A DNA stretch of 64,000 nt from Globodera rostochiensis (lineage: Eukaryota > Nematoda > Chromadorea > Rhabditida > Heteroderidae): positions 1,762,001 to 1,826,000 of the forward strand of contig JAEVLN010000014.1 in NCBI GenBank assembly GCA_018350325.1. The letters run 5' to 3'. The notes below the pieces were generated by a model that was not told the origin of the DNA, did no database searches, and was given only the letters and a program-made list of their open reading frames with translations. Shown in pieces: positions 45,231 to 56,114 of the stretch; position 1 is the stretch's first letter, and each line of letters begins with the position of its first letter. The position numbers were made by a program, and so were the translations under genes.

Positions 45231-48051
45231 TTAACTGAAACAATCAATCGGTGGTGATCGATCTATCAACATTTTGCTCATGTACGGGCCGTCCAATTCG
45301 TAGCCAAGCTTTCTAAACATTATTCACCCTAATTACAATGCTGAATATGTGCTGGGTACCTGTAATAATGCCTTGTTCCAACTCCGGAGATAACCTAAAA
45401 AAGCTTTTTGGTTAGAAACATTTTTAAAAAACGAACAGAAATTTTTGTGGACAAATGTTCTTGCAGCGCAATTCTCTCCGCTTCCTCCATAAGCAGCTGA
45501 CCAAAGCCCTGGTGTTGGAACTTTGTCGGGTCTCTACTTGCCACGGGCACCGCTGTCCCGTAGACGTGCAATTCCCTCACAATGGACACGGCCCCCTCAA
45601 AACAAAAAATGCGATAAGATTGGACGAGTCTTTCCAAAAGACGGAGCCGAGAAATTTTGAATTTTTGACGCAATTAGTTAAAAAAATTGGTCTAAAAGTT
45701 AGAATTTTGCAAAATCAACGATTTTTGTTTTTGGGTAGATAAGGAATTTTTTTTTCTCAAATTTTCCAAACACGTGCCTGCATACCTTCAGCTCCGCTCT
45801 GTGCACTTTGTTCGAACATTTTCGTAGCCGGAGCATACCAATTAGTATGTCCTGGGAATAAAGAAGTAATTTGGAATTCACCAAAAAGGCTAAATACCTG
45901 ATCAATGTCTTCGTAAGAGAGAAAGGTCTCCCAGCCACCGTTCGCCGTATAATCACGACGCACGAGTTCGACCTGGTAAGGACGAACCTTCTCATGGATT
46001 TCCTGAAATTCTCGAATTTCATAATAACCCATGCTCAATTTCCATTTATTCCACCTGAATGCCAACTTCTCGCGTTCTCACGTCGCGACATTTCACGCCC
46101 AGTTGTTTCATCCTCGCCATGGCGTGCTCCCTCAAATTGCCATATTCAACGCCACTCGTCACCAACGGCATCGGAATGTCGCGCTGCACTCGGTAAACGC
46201 GCGTCCACGGTGGCACCAGTGACAGAATTTGGGCAACCAAATCGACGAGAACCTAAAATGCCAATAGAAAAAATCGATGAGTCGAATTACGAAGAACCCA
46301 AGTCAACCTGCGGAGGGTAGCTTTGGTATTTGTTTGTTGACCAAAGCTCATAGAGACCGGTCCCACGAATGACGAGCGTCGGGTAAATTTTGAGACCATC
46401 CGGTCTGAATTCGGGGTTTTCGAACAGTTCGATAAACTAAACGATTCCGATGAGAGGGTCAAAATGTGTTGTCTGCGAAGAAGAATTACCTGTTCAATGT
46501 CACGTTCAATATCCACATTAGGTCTGCAATAAAAAATATTGTAGAATTTTAACTAAGCAAATCACAAAAAAACGGGACTCACAGATTCGGCATCATATGA
46601 ATAACCCTAAATGACCACAAAAGTATAATACAATGTCACTTCAAACGAACACTTTATAGCCGGTGTCCTTAGACATATGGAAACATTCGCAGACGGCTTT
46701 GACCTTAAAAATGCTATAAATAAGGTTAAGTTCAATTCGCTATCACAGTGTGTCCTCGGTTTGTGTCCCGTGCCACGTCTTCATAAGTTGACTGAACGCC
46801 AATCTCAAGTCGAGTGCATCCGTAGGACAACATATCGTCCAGATGGCGGGGGACACAGTAATCGGGACCTGAACTAACAAATTCATTCAAATAACAAAAA
46901 AAAATTAAAAAAAGTAGTAAAGAAATGGCTCCGAACCAATTCATAAATTTTGGAGGGCTTTTCCCGAAGTCGGACATTTTATCCTTTCGTTATTTGAAAT
47001 GTGTGGAATACCCAGATTAAAAATCCCTATGTCATTTTTGTTCGGGAAATACTCCCCCGGGACACAACAAAATGTCTCACGTGTCTCAATGGTAATCCCA
47101 ATGCATTTTATCCGGCTGTGTTCTCCATAAGCGACCGCTTCTCTGACGTTGCAACTTCGGTGTCCGCTCAGTGCGTCGTGCAAATTTCGAATGAAATAGT
47201 CCCGGTAATCGTCCGGCAACGACATAAAAGTGCCGCCCATGACGATAAACTCGACCTTAAAATAAAACTTTAATTTGCCTTTAAAGCCGAGAATTGTATA
47301 AAAGCGATTAGACCCGACCAATCGGTCCTTTTATCGGAATTATTTGCTTGAGGGTCTAACCTTGTCGATGCTGTGTCCAAGTTGTTTCAGCTGGCTTATC
47401 CTCCCCACGGCTTGCAAATACGGGTTGTAACGGGCTCGAATTGCGCGCATCGAAGTCGGCTCATAGCCCGTGTAAGATTGCGTTGAATATCTTAGCAAAC
47501 GCAATTTTTGAAAATGTAAATTGTACTTTGCCCACTCGAAATCAGAGTCCGGTCCTCCTGGACAGTACACACAGATATTCCCGGTAAAATTTATGTGAGG
47601 GCATCTGAAAATAGGAAGAATTTGAATTTACGTAAAAACTGGCATGCCTGTGAGGTTTACACATAACCGCAACAATTACCTGAAATGTCTAAATGACCAA
47701 CCCAAAAACAAAGGAATTACATACAATTCCGGAGGCTGTTCTGACCGGCTTGGCTTTGAGTTTAGGAAGCAAAACTTCCTGAATTTGATTTTATTTTGGT
47801 TTTATACTCCTCGAGCCATAATTTGCCTTGAATTGAGGTGGCACTGCCCCAATGATATCGACAAGTTTTGGCTGTGTTTTAATCCCATACTTGGACGAAA
47901 TTTCGCATTTTAGTCTGTTGAGATTGACATCTCTTCCCTCGCGTTGCGCGACTATTAATTTGGCAATTATTTCATTTACGCATCGAGTGAACAATTCCTT
48001 TGCATTAAGCTTTCCATTAACACAGTCTCCGTCACGTTGATTTGGTGCCAT
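45231..48051 (-). CDS. elpc-3: Elongator subunit ELP3 (radical SAM tRNA modifying enzyme)
   Basis: Catalytic subunit of Elongator, needed for U34 tRNA wobble modification. ATG at 48051 ([20 protein letters not shown]). Radical SAM cluster: [20 protein letters not shown], with the usual Cys spacing. Then [123 protein letters not shown], and [12 protein letters not shown]. The GNAT-type acetyltransferase domain follows: [46 protein letters not shown] and [12 protein letters not shown], stop at 45231. The intron at 47605-47647 appears to use a GC donor. Head-to-head with the CULT gene across element copy C. Confidence 0.95.
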
Positions 48052-48129
48052 TTATCTCAGCATTTATTTGTCTGCCTAAATAAAAAAGAAAGAAAAAAAA
48101 CATTTATTTAAATCAACAAAAGAAATAAT

Positions 48130-48285
48130 CCTTTCGTGAACGGCAAAAAGAAAAAAAGCGAATTAATTCATTTGTGCAAACATAACGCCAAATTAATAAT
48201 AAACAGAACGCCAAAGATTTATTTCCAAAAATTTGTTCAACAAAAATTGTTTTTTTCTTTTTTTGCTTCCATGCTTTATCCATTT
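48130..48285. repeat. AACGCCAA element, copy C
   Basis: The left end GAACGGCAAAAAGAAAAAAA with AGCGAATTAATTC is followed by the anchor TTCATTTGTGCAAACATAAC and two AACGCCAA copies. The right end is a T-rich inverse (TTTTTTTCTTTTTTTGC) without the GTTC terminus. This is the shortest copy, in the space between the divergent elpc-3 and CULT genes. Confidence 0.85.
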
Positions 48286-48338
48286 TTTTGTCTCATTTCA
48301 CGAATTGTAAAATTTGTGATTTTCAGTATAAACAAATA

Positions 48339-49168
48339 ATGTTTTCATTAAAAGGCCCATCAAACGCCATATTCACATTATTTTTGCTTGTATTTTTTTT
48401 ACAAGGTAATCCTTTCCTACCTTATTAATTATATTTACATTATAACCTATTTTTCAGTGTTTCAATTCGCCAGTGCCGACTTGCTGTGCAGAAATTGTGG
48501 GCATTTAGTCACAACGGCGCCCGCCTTGAAAAATGTAATGAGTCCAAGGGCAATTGAGCATTGGAATTTGACTGTTCTTGGGGTCGAAACTGTTGTGCAG
48601 GTGTTCAAGAACAGCGTTCGTAAGTTTTTTTTTCCTTATTATATGGTTCAACAAAACTAATTTTTAAAGCCGAGACCTTCAACCTAATTACGGCAAATGG
48701 TGCGGATTTAAAATTTTCTGGCAAATCCTACGCTGAAGACACATGGTATGGTTTGTTGGTTGTTCATCTTCTGGGGATTTGTTTCCGCATTTATTTTCAG
48801 GTTTCCCGGTATGCGATGGACACCTTGTGTTTGCTCTTCGTGCAGTTCCCATATTGGTTGGTATTTCGAGGCGCAGAAAGACGACTTTGTTGGGCTCGTC
48901 CTGGATTATTTGATCAGTTCAGAGTGTAAGTTCATGGCGCACAGAACGGAACCACAACACTTTACTTCCCCTCCAATTACCCCTACGTTTTTCTGGTACT
49001 CTTTGGGGCAGTAATGTGGCTTCCAAAATGGTTCATATTCCAAATGTGGATTGAATTTTTGGGGTAGGTAATTATTCCAAGTTATGAGTACGTATTCATT
49101 ATCGTTTGTTGTATGTCATTTTTTCGTTTTTAGATGCTGATACACTGACAAAGGTGCCTTTTGGTTGA
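48339..49168 (+). CDS. Secreted single-domain CULT (cereblon-like ligand-binding) protein
   Basis: ATG at 48339, 13 bases after TTTTCAG (likely trans-splice site). A signal peptide (IFTLFLLVFFLQVFQFASA) is interrupted by an intron after FFLQ. The mature protein is one CULT domain: LLCRNCGHLVT (first zinc CxxC), HWNLTVLGVETVVQVFKNSV, FNLITANGADLKFSGKSYA, then TWFPGMRWTPCVCSSCSSHI and GWYFEA, with the second CxxC and all three cage tryptophans equivalent to cereblon W380, W386 and W400. It ends YADTLTKVPFG, stop at 49168. Introns close in phase. There is no Lon-like or DDB1-binding part, so it is not an E3 receptor but a secreted or luminal relative; the natural ligand is unknown. Confidence 0.85.
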
Positions 49169-49551
49169 CCTTCGATCAATAACATCCTTCAATATACTTA
49201 TATTTGTGTTCCTTGTCTTTGTTGTAGCCATGATACCTATTATAGTTCTTTAGTTTGATCTGAAATTGTATGTTGCCGAACTCATAGATTTTACAGATAT
49301 TTATTGGAATAGGGAATTTGGATATTCGACCCGTTAAAACCAATTCGCTTTTGTCTTGCTTTTTTCTTTCATTCTCTCGTCAATTTCCCTTCACCAAAGA
49401 CTGTTTTTATGATTTGTTTAAATATAAACTTAATTTTATTTGTTTTCTGCTTAAGAATTTATTTATTTTTTGTTTGTTTACATACAAGATTGTCGTTCCA
49501 TTTCACCAACTCATTTCATAAAAATATTCAAATTGAATTACGAAATAAAAA

Positions 49552-50411
49552 ATGCCGGGAGTGATTTACATTCAAACGGTGCCGCCTTTCTTCACCGTAA
49601 AACGCCTTCGCGAGATTATGGCTCGTTTTGATGGACTTGGCCGTGTTTACTTACAGGTATTTCCCATTTAATCATTGCAAAAAGAACCCTCCTTTTTTAA
49701 GTCAGAAAAGCGTGGCGTGCATCGAAAAAAACGCTATACGGAGGGATGGGTGGAGTTTAAAAGTAAAAAAGTGGCCAAAGAGGTGACACGGCTTCTGAAC
49801 GGCCGAGTGGTGGGCGGACGACGACGGAGTGCGGCGTTCGACAGCGTTTGGACGATGAAATATTTGCATGGGTTATCAGGGGAATGTGGCGGGGTGTGCT
49901 AATCGAAACGCATTTTTGCAGTTTCAAATGGGAACATTTGATGGAGCAGCTCAGTTACGAGCAGCGCATAGAGCAGCAGAGGCTGCGCACGGAAATTGTC
50001 GTGGAGAAGCGAAAGGCCGAATATTTCGCCCAACAGGTCATTGTTTTTGCTTTATTGTTTTTATTTCATTTTTTTGTTCAGGTCGAAAAGGGTGAACGGC
50101 TGAAGCAATTAGAGGAGAAAATCCTGAAGAAATGCGGACTTTGGGAGCAGTTCCAACGGCAGCATAAGCAACAAAAGGCCGTCGGCGGCGAGGAACGGAA
50201 CAAAAAATTGGATGAGAATGAATCGCTGCTGCGACAAATCTTTGGAGGCGATGGTGAGGGCGATCTTCAGAGAAAGGGGAAAGAAAGGGAATTGTTGGAG
50301 GAAACAAAAGAAAGGGATGTTGAGAATGCCCTTCACTTTGGGGAGAGCAGCGGAAAGGGCAACGACAAAACGCGAGGGAGGAGGGGGAAGAACAAAAGTC
50401 GGTCAAAATGA
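49552..50411 (+). CDS. ABT1/ESF2 ribosome-biogenesis RNA-binding protein
   Basis: Nucleolar factor of the small-subunit processome. ATG at 49552 starts the divergent RRM: MPGVIYIQTVPPFFTVKRLR, FDGLGRVYLQ, then HRKKRYTEGWVEFKSKKVAK and LLNGRVVGG, DSVWTMKYLHGFKWEHLMEQ (intron between HG and FKW), LSYEQRIEQQRLRTEIVVEK, a charged helix and a basic KSRSK end at 50411. The PGxIYxxxxPP, TEGWVEF and KYLHxFKWxHLxExLxYE motifs are diagnostic. Confidence 0.9.
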
Positions 50412-50428
50412 GTATTTTGTAATTTTAT

Positions 50429-50782
50429 TTAACAAATAAAATGGCACATTTTACGGATTACTTGACTGATTTGTTGGTTCTTTTCCATTTTTCTGCGTAA
50501 GACGGAATTTCGTATGTTTTTCATAATCTTCAGAAAAACGTTTCCTTCAATAACTTTCAAATGGGTAAATTGCTGCTTAATGTGCCATTGGTCGAATCTC
50601 GGAGTCACAAAACCGTTTTGGTCATCGACCGAAGCCCAAAGTTTGCTGAGAGTGTTCCGAGTGCGGTGGGTTCTTTTCAAATTTTGAGTTGAATCGACCA
50701 AAGCTTTATCAGGGAATGTGGCATTAAGTCCAAGACGGGAGTTTTGAACATTTCAACATTTATCGATTGACTTCTTCAGCAT
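50429..50782 (-). pseudogene. Unrecognised basic ORF with an in-frame TGA
   Basis: Just 31 bases after the thioredoxin-like stop on the same strand, an ATG (50782) opens MLKKSIDKC, then TGA, then about 100 open codons in the same frame (NVQNSRLGLNATFPDKALVD, NLKRTHRTRNTLSKLWASVD, FVTPRFDQWHIKQQFTHLKV). The look is of a real conserved basic protein, possibly downstream in an operon, but I do not recognise it. Explanations: a mutated start region, an undetected 5' exon, or recoding. The 3' half may be spliced. Confidence 0.35.
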
Positions 50783-50813
50783 CTTGCCTTGTTCAGTCGA
50801 ATTGAGCTTTCTT

Positions 50814-51453
50814 TCAGGCTTCGTAAAATCCCATCCATTCCTCCCAAAGAGCTAATGCGTTTTCCACGCCCTTTTCCTTAGGAAAGTGATGCATTTTTTT
50901 AACATTGTGACGCTATTAACCTGAACTTCGGTTCTCGCGTCGTTGACAACGACCGTTCCGTCGGGTTTTATCACTTTGCATGTCGGGATGGTCTTCACTT
51001 CGAACTTCTCAAGAAGTGGCCTTAAATTCGGCAATAACTACATTAGACTTTGTTTCGATTTTGTTTACTGGAGTTTCGGGTTTCCAAACTCCAAATAGGC
51101 CCACGGTCCGTGGTGGTCACGATACTAAAGGAAATGCAATCGTGTCACGGAAATGCCAAAGAATTACGCACGTATTCAAGCAGATCATCAGCTGCACGAT
51201 CGCGCGACACAAACACGACTTCAAAATTTTTGCCGGCCTTTTTGATCTCCTCGTAAAATGTCTAAAACTTTCAAATGCAATTTTGGATTTTGTGGAGAAC
51301 TCGAACCTTAAGTTTCGGCGTAAACGCACGGCACGGGGGGCACCATCCGGCAGAAAAGTAGAGAGCGACCACCTTGTCCTTCAAATATTCCTCCGCCGGC
51401 ACTTTCGACCCGTCACTCAACACAATTTTCTCTCCAGAAAGAAGTTGGGACAT
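50814..51453 (-). CDS. Nucleoredoxin/tryparedoxin-like thioredoxin
   Basis: Thiol oxidoreductase. ATG at 51453 gives [20 protein letters not shown], then the active site [20 protein letters not shown] with an intact WCPPC. The next exon has [19 protein letters not shown], and later ones [20 protein letters not shown] and [17 protein letters not shown], ending [16 protein letters not shown], stop at 50814. The order and VxFVSxDR and IPTCKVI motifs fit nematode TryX-like proteins. Cytosolic: no signal peptide. Convergent with the ABT1 gene. Confidence 0.85.
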
Positions 51454-52098
51454 CCTTTTATTTGCTGCTAATATTTAGAATAATAGTACAATTAGAAAAC
51501 CTGCAAATTCGATTGGTTGATGTTTTTCTATTGGACAATTTTAATAATAATGATTTTGTTTTTGCTGAATGAATAAATGAATAATTCATAAATGTCCGCG
51601 TGGGCAGGTGCTCGGCGAAAATGTTTTCCTTCGTTCCCGTTAGATTATTTGTTGCTGTGGTAGTGGTAGGTGGACAATGGATCAAATCGATAGAGAATGT
51701 GTATTTCACATGAATAACGACACGATTCTTGCATAATGCATGCAAACTTTGTTTGTTTGTTCGTCCTCTTTATTGTATGTGGAACCAGTTACAAATTGAA
51801 AACTCCTCTGGGGTATTTATTTTATTTTACGGCGATTAATTTTGAATTGAAATGGTTGCAAAAAACATTTTTTTGAGACAAAATAGCTAAGATTTTTGGA
51901 TTTGTTTGTGCAATTGGACTGTGAAGTGTGTAACGTCTCTGTGTCGCTTAATTTCTTAAATTTGACTATATATTGGGCACATACAAATAATACATTGTGC
52001 CGACAAAATTATTAATTCTGAGACTGATTTGAAAACAATCGAACAACTTTATAGTTTAATTTATTTGGCTTTTTTATAATTATCAAAATTGGATTTAG
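51454..52098. other. Divergent spacer; likely holds the missing first exon of INTS13
   Basis: A/T-rich region between the thioredoxin and INTS13 genes. The N-terminal INTS13 exon should be here, but I could not identify it with confidence. No AACGCCAA element is present, unlike the other ancestral divergent spacers. Confidence 0.5.
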
Positions 52099-55000
52099 AC
52101 TGTCACTTTTTCCGTGAAGGATGACCAGAATGTGCCCATTTTGGGCAATTTGGAAAAGAAACTGTGGAGCATTTCGGTCGAGGCTGTTATGGAGTTCCAC
52201 CGGGCCGTCACCGATTTGTTTCCGCGTGGTGAAAAATGTCTCCGTTTTATGATTTCCGACTTTGTGGGCCGATTTCTGACGCCCGGATGGAGCAGTGGCT
52301 CTGTGATTTCCCATGAACAGGTCGCAGTTGATTCAGAACTCCTTTGACTTTTCGGCTTTAGCTGTTGAATTCGTTCGCGTCGTGTGATTTGCCCAAGGCG
52401 GGCGGAGACGTTTCCTCCTGCTCCATTCTCAACGGAATTCTGCTCGGGTTGGAGGCCCTTTCGGAGCAGACGTTGCTGCAGCGTAAAGTGGTGGACGAAT
52501 TGGCCAAAATGTGGGAATTTGTGAACATTACTTTCACATAAATGGACATAATTTTAGGAATCAAAATGGAGCGACTGCCCGGCAAAATGTGGCGGACTCG
52601 GTCAGAAGCACAAAATCTACTGAAGGAGCATCGGGAACGGACTCGAATGAGTCGACTAAGGTCAAGAAAAAAGTCGACTTGAGAGAGGAGGAGGACAACG
52701 ACTTCCGAGATCAATTGCAAAAAAACACCGTCAAAGATGACATCCGTCTTCGAAACCGTGGGAGCATGGTGGTCATCACCACTTTGGACTCGTAAGAGAC
52801 GCATTATTAGGGATGTTCATGTTTATTTTGTCTTGGAAAGGTTCACAGAGTTTGATGCCATCAACGAATATATTGCTGAACAAATTGTGGCACTGAATGA
52901 GAGCAGTCGCATTTCAGCAGACAAAAAGTTGGCACTTTTTACTGATCATGACATTTGATAATATGTTCTCCAGATCAGTTCCCATTGATCACATTGACTT
53001 GTTTGTGCTGAATATTGCGCTGGACCCAAAAAAAGCGCTTTTCAGAGAAAAAGTAAGTCGTATTTTTGTGATATAATTAATTATATTGAAACGCCCATTT
53101 TCTTAAATTAAATTTTAGCGGCATTTCAATTTTCGTTCACGTCTCATTTCCGTTACTGCTGGGCCGGCGTTGGTTGTTGGGGTGCACAAAGTGTTGCAAG
53201 ACATTTATGGACTTGCCTCGACGACCGTCTGCGGCATACCGATGAAGGTCGGTGGTCGGTCTGTGGTTTGGCCGTTGGGTTGGGCCATACTCTTTTTTTG
53301 AAGATATAAATTTCCCTTTGGCATTTTCCATCAATCGTCGTTTTGCCGCCTATAATAAAGTGCCATCCGTTTGAGGAGGAGGCTCAAGCCGGACAGTCCA
53401 TAAATTACGACGTGGAGATGCTCCACCCGCGCTCCGCACACCACGCGCTCGCCTCTCTCGGCCTTTTGTCCGGCGAAACCAAAATGGTGGACAGCGCCGC
53501 CTCCCACGAACAGCTGTTCACTTCGATCCGGCTCAAATGGTGTACCGCGGGGCCAAAGCTGAAAACTGACAAAGTGTGAAAAAATTGCGGAAGTTTTTTG
53601 CCCTCAATTCTTTGGAGGAATTGTTCTTTCCTTCAGTTTCCCATTCTCCAACGCTCGTTCCCTATTACGCCGGCCCACGTGAGTCTCCGCCAGTCCGTTT
53701 GTTTGACGTCATTTATAACAAATGGGAAATCGGTGCTGTTGGAAGTGTTCCCGGACGCCTACCAAGGACGGGCCGAACTCTCCAAGTTGACGCCGAATTT
53801 GCACCAGAAACTCATTTCGCATTATTTATCGCGCGATGTGAACGGAGCGCTCCTTTTGCATTGTGTGGCGATGGGAGAGAAAGGTCCCCCCCCCCACTCA
53901 TTTTTGAACCTTTTGACATTTACATTTTCAGCCAATTTTGGCGGCAAACTTTGCAGTGAACAAGTTTATGGGCCGAAGGGTTGTGCCGCGGAATTGGCAA
54001 AGGGACTGAATCGGACAGCGATGGCACAAATTGTACAGGCGGCCCAAATTGTGCCGTGTCAAAATGAACAATTCGCGCTAGTGGAGGATGAAAGCGTTTA
54101 CGACGATGAAGGAGAGGGACACGGGGAGGGGAACGGCGGGACTGAAAGTGTCAGGTGAAGACGAGATCGGACCTTTGAGTTGGAAATTTTGTTCGCTAGG
54201 CGTTTTGGGCGGACGAGCGGAAAGCGGCGAAGGAGGGGACGGCACTGCGACGAACAGTTGCACAATTTGGAGCTGCTCAGCCAGGGCATGCCCTTCTCAG
54301 TCAACGACAGTTTCATCTACAATGTGCCTGAGGTGCTTCACACCGATGCCTTACAGTTTAAGACGTTTTAAACATTTGAAATTGTTTGAATAAAATGTCG
54401 GAATTTTCTTTTTCAGAAATTTGAGCCTTTGCTGTCCACAGTTTCAAAACAGCAAATTGGTGCGGAACAATTTGCACAGTGCAAATCACAAATATTTTCA
54501 ATGATCGCCGAACGTGGCAAAGAACCTTTGACCGACAAAGTGTTCGAGTGCAAATTGTTGGCTGGTGGAAGGAGTGATTTGGCCTCGAAGTGAGTAAAGT
54601 ATTTGAAAGACTTCGAATGGGAAACAAAACTTTAACGGGGGGGGGGGATTAACAATGCAAAGAATGCCAAGAGTCCCTCTGAAGAGCGATATTTGAAGGG
54701 ACGAACAGTTTCGGGTCGCTTTTGACGAGCTGTGCCGAGTGCTCTCCCGCTTTTCCCATTTGTCCGAGTCGCACCTCGACCTGCTGACTTTGTTCTGTGA
54801 CCTTTCCGGCACTCGGCTTCTCCAAGCCCAAAAAAGGTGTGCAAATGGATTGGGGGGGGGAGCGCCTTTTATTGTTGCCCATTTTCAGAAAACGCGCGTT
54901 CAGTCCTTCGAACAATGCGTTGACGAAGAAGGCAAAGAAGGACCTTTGGGAGCCGGGCGGTAAGGCTTCTTTTTCAACAAATTGAATAGTGATCAAAATT

Positions 55001-55192
55001 ACAGAGAAAATCAACATCAATGATTGGCTGAGGAAGCGCTATGATCTCAAATATTGGAGTGGCTGGAAGGGCGACTTTGAGGGGCGGTTGAAGTACGGGG
55101 ACAAAGCCCAGGAATTTTTGTACCCAACTTTGAAATTGCCGCCAGGGCAAACGAAGTATACGGGGACGGGCGGAGCCGGTCCCATCGAATGA
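52099..55192 (+). CDS. ints-13: Integrator complex subunit 13 (Asunder)
   Basis: Subunit of the Integrator RNA-processing complex, also linked to dynein localisation in meiosis. The first recognised exon follows ggatttag (52091-52098); the true start is probably upstream. Family blocks in order: LWSISVEAVMEFHRAVTDLF, FMISDFVGRFL, SCSILNGILLGLEALSEQTL, LRNRGSMVVITTLDS, FDAINEYIAEQIVALNESSR, VPIDHIDLFVLNIALDP, VLQDIYGLASTTVCGIPMK, INYDVEMLHPRSAHHALASL, SIRLKWCT, PITPAHVSLRQSVCLTSFIT, NGKSVLLEVFP, MPFSVNDSFIYNVPEVLHTD, SHLDLLTLFCDLSG, and the C-terminal INDWLRKRYDLKYWSGWKGD, stop at 55192. At least ten exons. One near 54000-54130 is rich in acidic and Gly residues and loosely defined. Confidence 0.85.
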
Positions 55193-55277
55193 ACGCATCA
55201 TTTTATACCAGGCTGTTTTATTAACAGAATTGTTGACATTCATTTGCATAAAACGGTGTGCAATTTTCGTCTCAACA

Positions 55278-55756
55278 TCAAATTCCGCTCCGGGCCTTTT
55301 GGCGCTCTTCCAACTCCCATTTGACTACGTGGCGCAGATATTTGAGCTGTGCCTTGAACGTTTGCCTTTATTTGATGTTCTATCCCCCGCCGTTTACCTC
55401 GTCCCTAAAGCCGTTCTTCATCAGCATTTCCGCCAGCTTCAGTCTTCTCGTCTTCTGTCGGATTATCAAATCCCCCATTTGTATTTAATTTTCCGTCCCA
55501 ATTACCCTTTCCCTACTTTTGGTGTTTTGCTGTCTTCCAGTGCATTCACACGGCCGTCCAGCAGTTGCAATTTCTTCTGATAATCGCCCAATGTGTCGGT
55601 TCCGAGACGATAAATGCCGGAGGGGGAGATGGGGAAACGGTCGAACGGAGTCGCCGAGACTGGCAAGAGGGCCAAGGGGGAAAGCAAAAAGGAACAGTTT
55701 ATCAGGAAGGCAATGGGGAGAAGGGAAATGCCGACGGAAAGGGGAGACGGAGGCAT
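55278..55756 (-). CDS. Small unknown protein with N-terminal hydrophobic segment
   Basis: ATG at 55756. Exon 1 has a signal peptide or membrane anchor (SVGISLLPIAFLINCSFLLS) and SGIYRLGTDTLGDYQKKLQL. Two short introns lead to KTRRLKLAEMLMKNGFRDE and AQLKYLRHVVKWELEERQKA, stop at 55278. The splice sites (gtaggg...ccgacag; gtaaac...ttcaag) keep frame, giving about 120 residues. The C-terminal half is charged and helical. I do not recognise it; a small mitochondrial or secreted protein is possible. The purine-rich complementary strand makes chance ORFs likely, hence moderate confidence. Confidence 0.5.
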
Positions 55757-56114
55757 CGACGGCGACTGGGGGAAAGGGGCAAACTCAATGCGCCTGAGGG
55801 GAATTGAGGTGTCATGTCAATTGTGAGTCATCTCATTTTGGCCTTTGGTCCTCCCGTCATTTACGGACTAACAAAACCGCCGCTACCAACCCCCCCCCCC
55901 TCTCCCACGCACGCACACACAGCTTTTGAAATTTATACAGCAATTAAATACACAAAATTAAAATCAGAGGTCATATCGGAAAGACATTGGATTCTCATGT
56001 GCAAAACATGTTGATTTACAAGTACATAGCTGTGTGTGACTTGATAGTTCAAATTGAGAAACAAAAATCGAGTGACTTGTACATTTTTTTTATTGCTTGC
56101 GGTCTGCTCCGATT

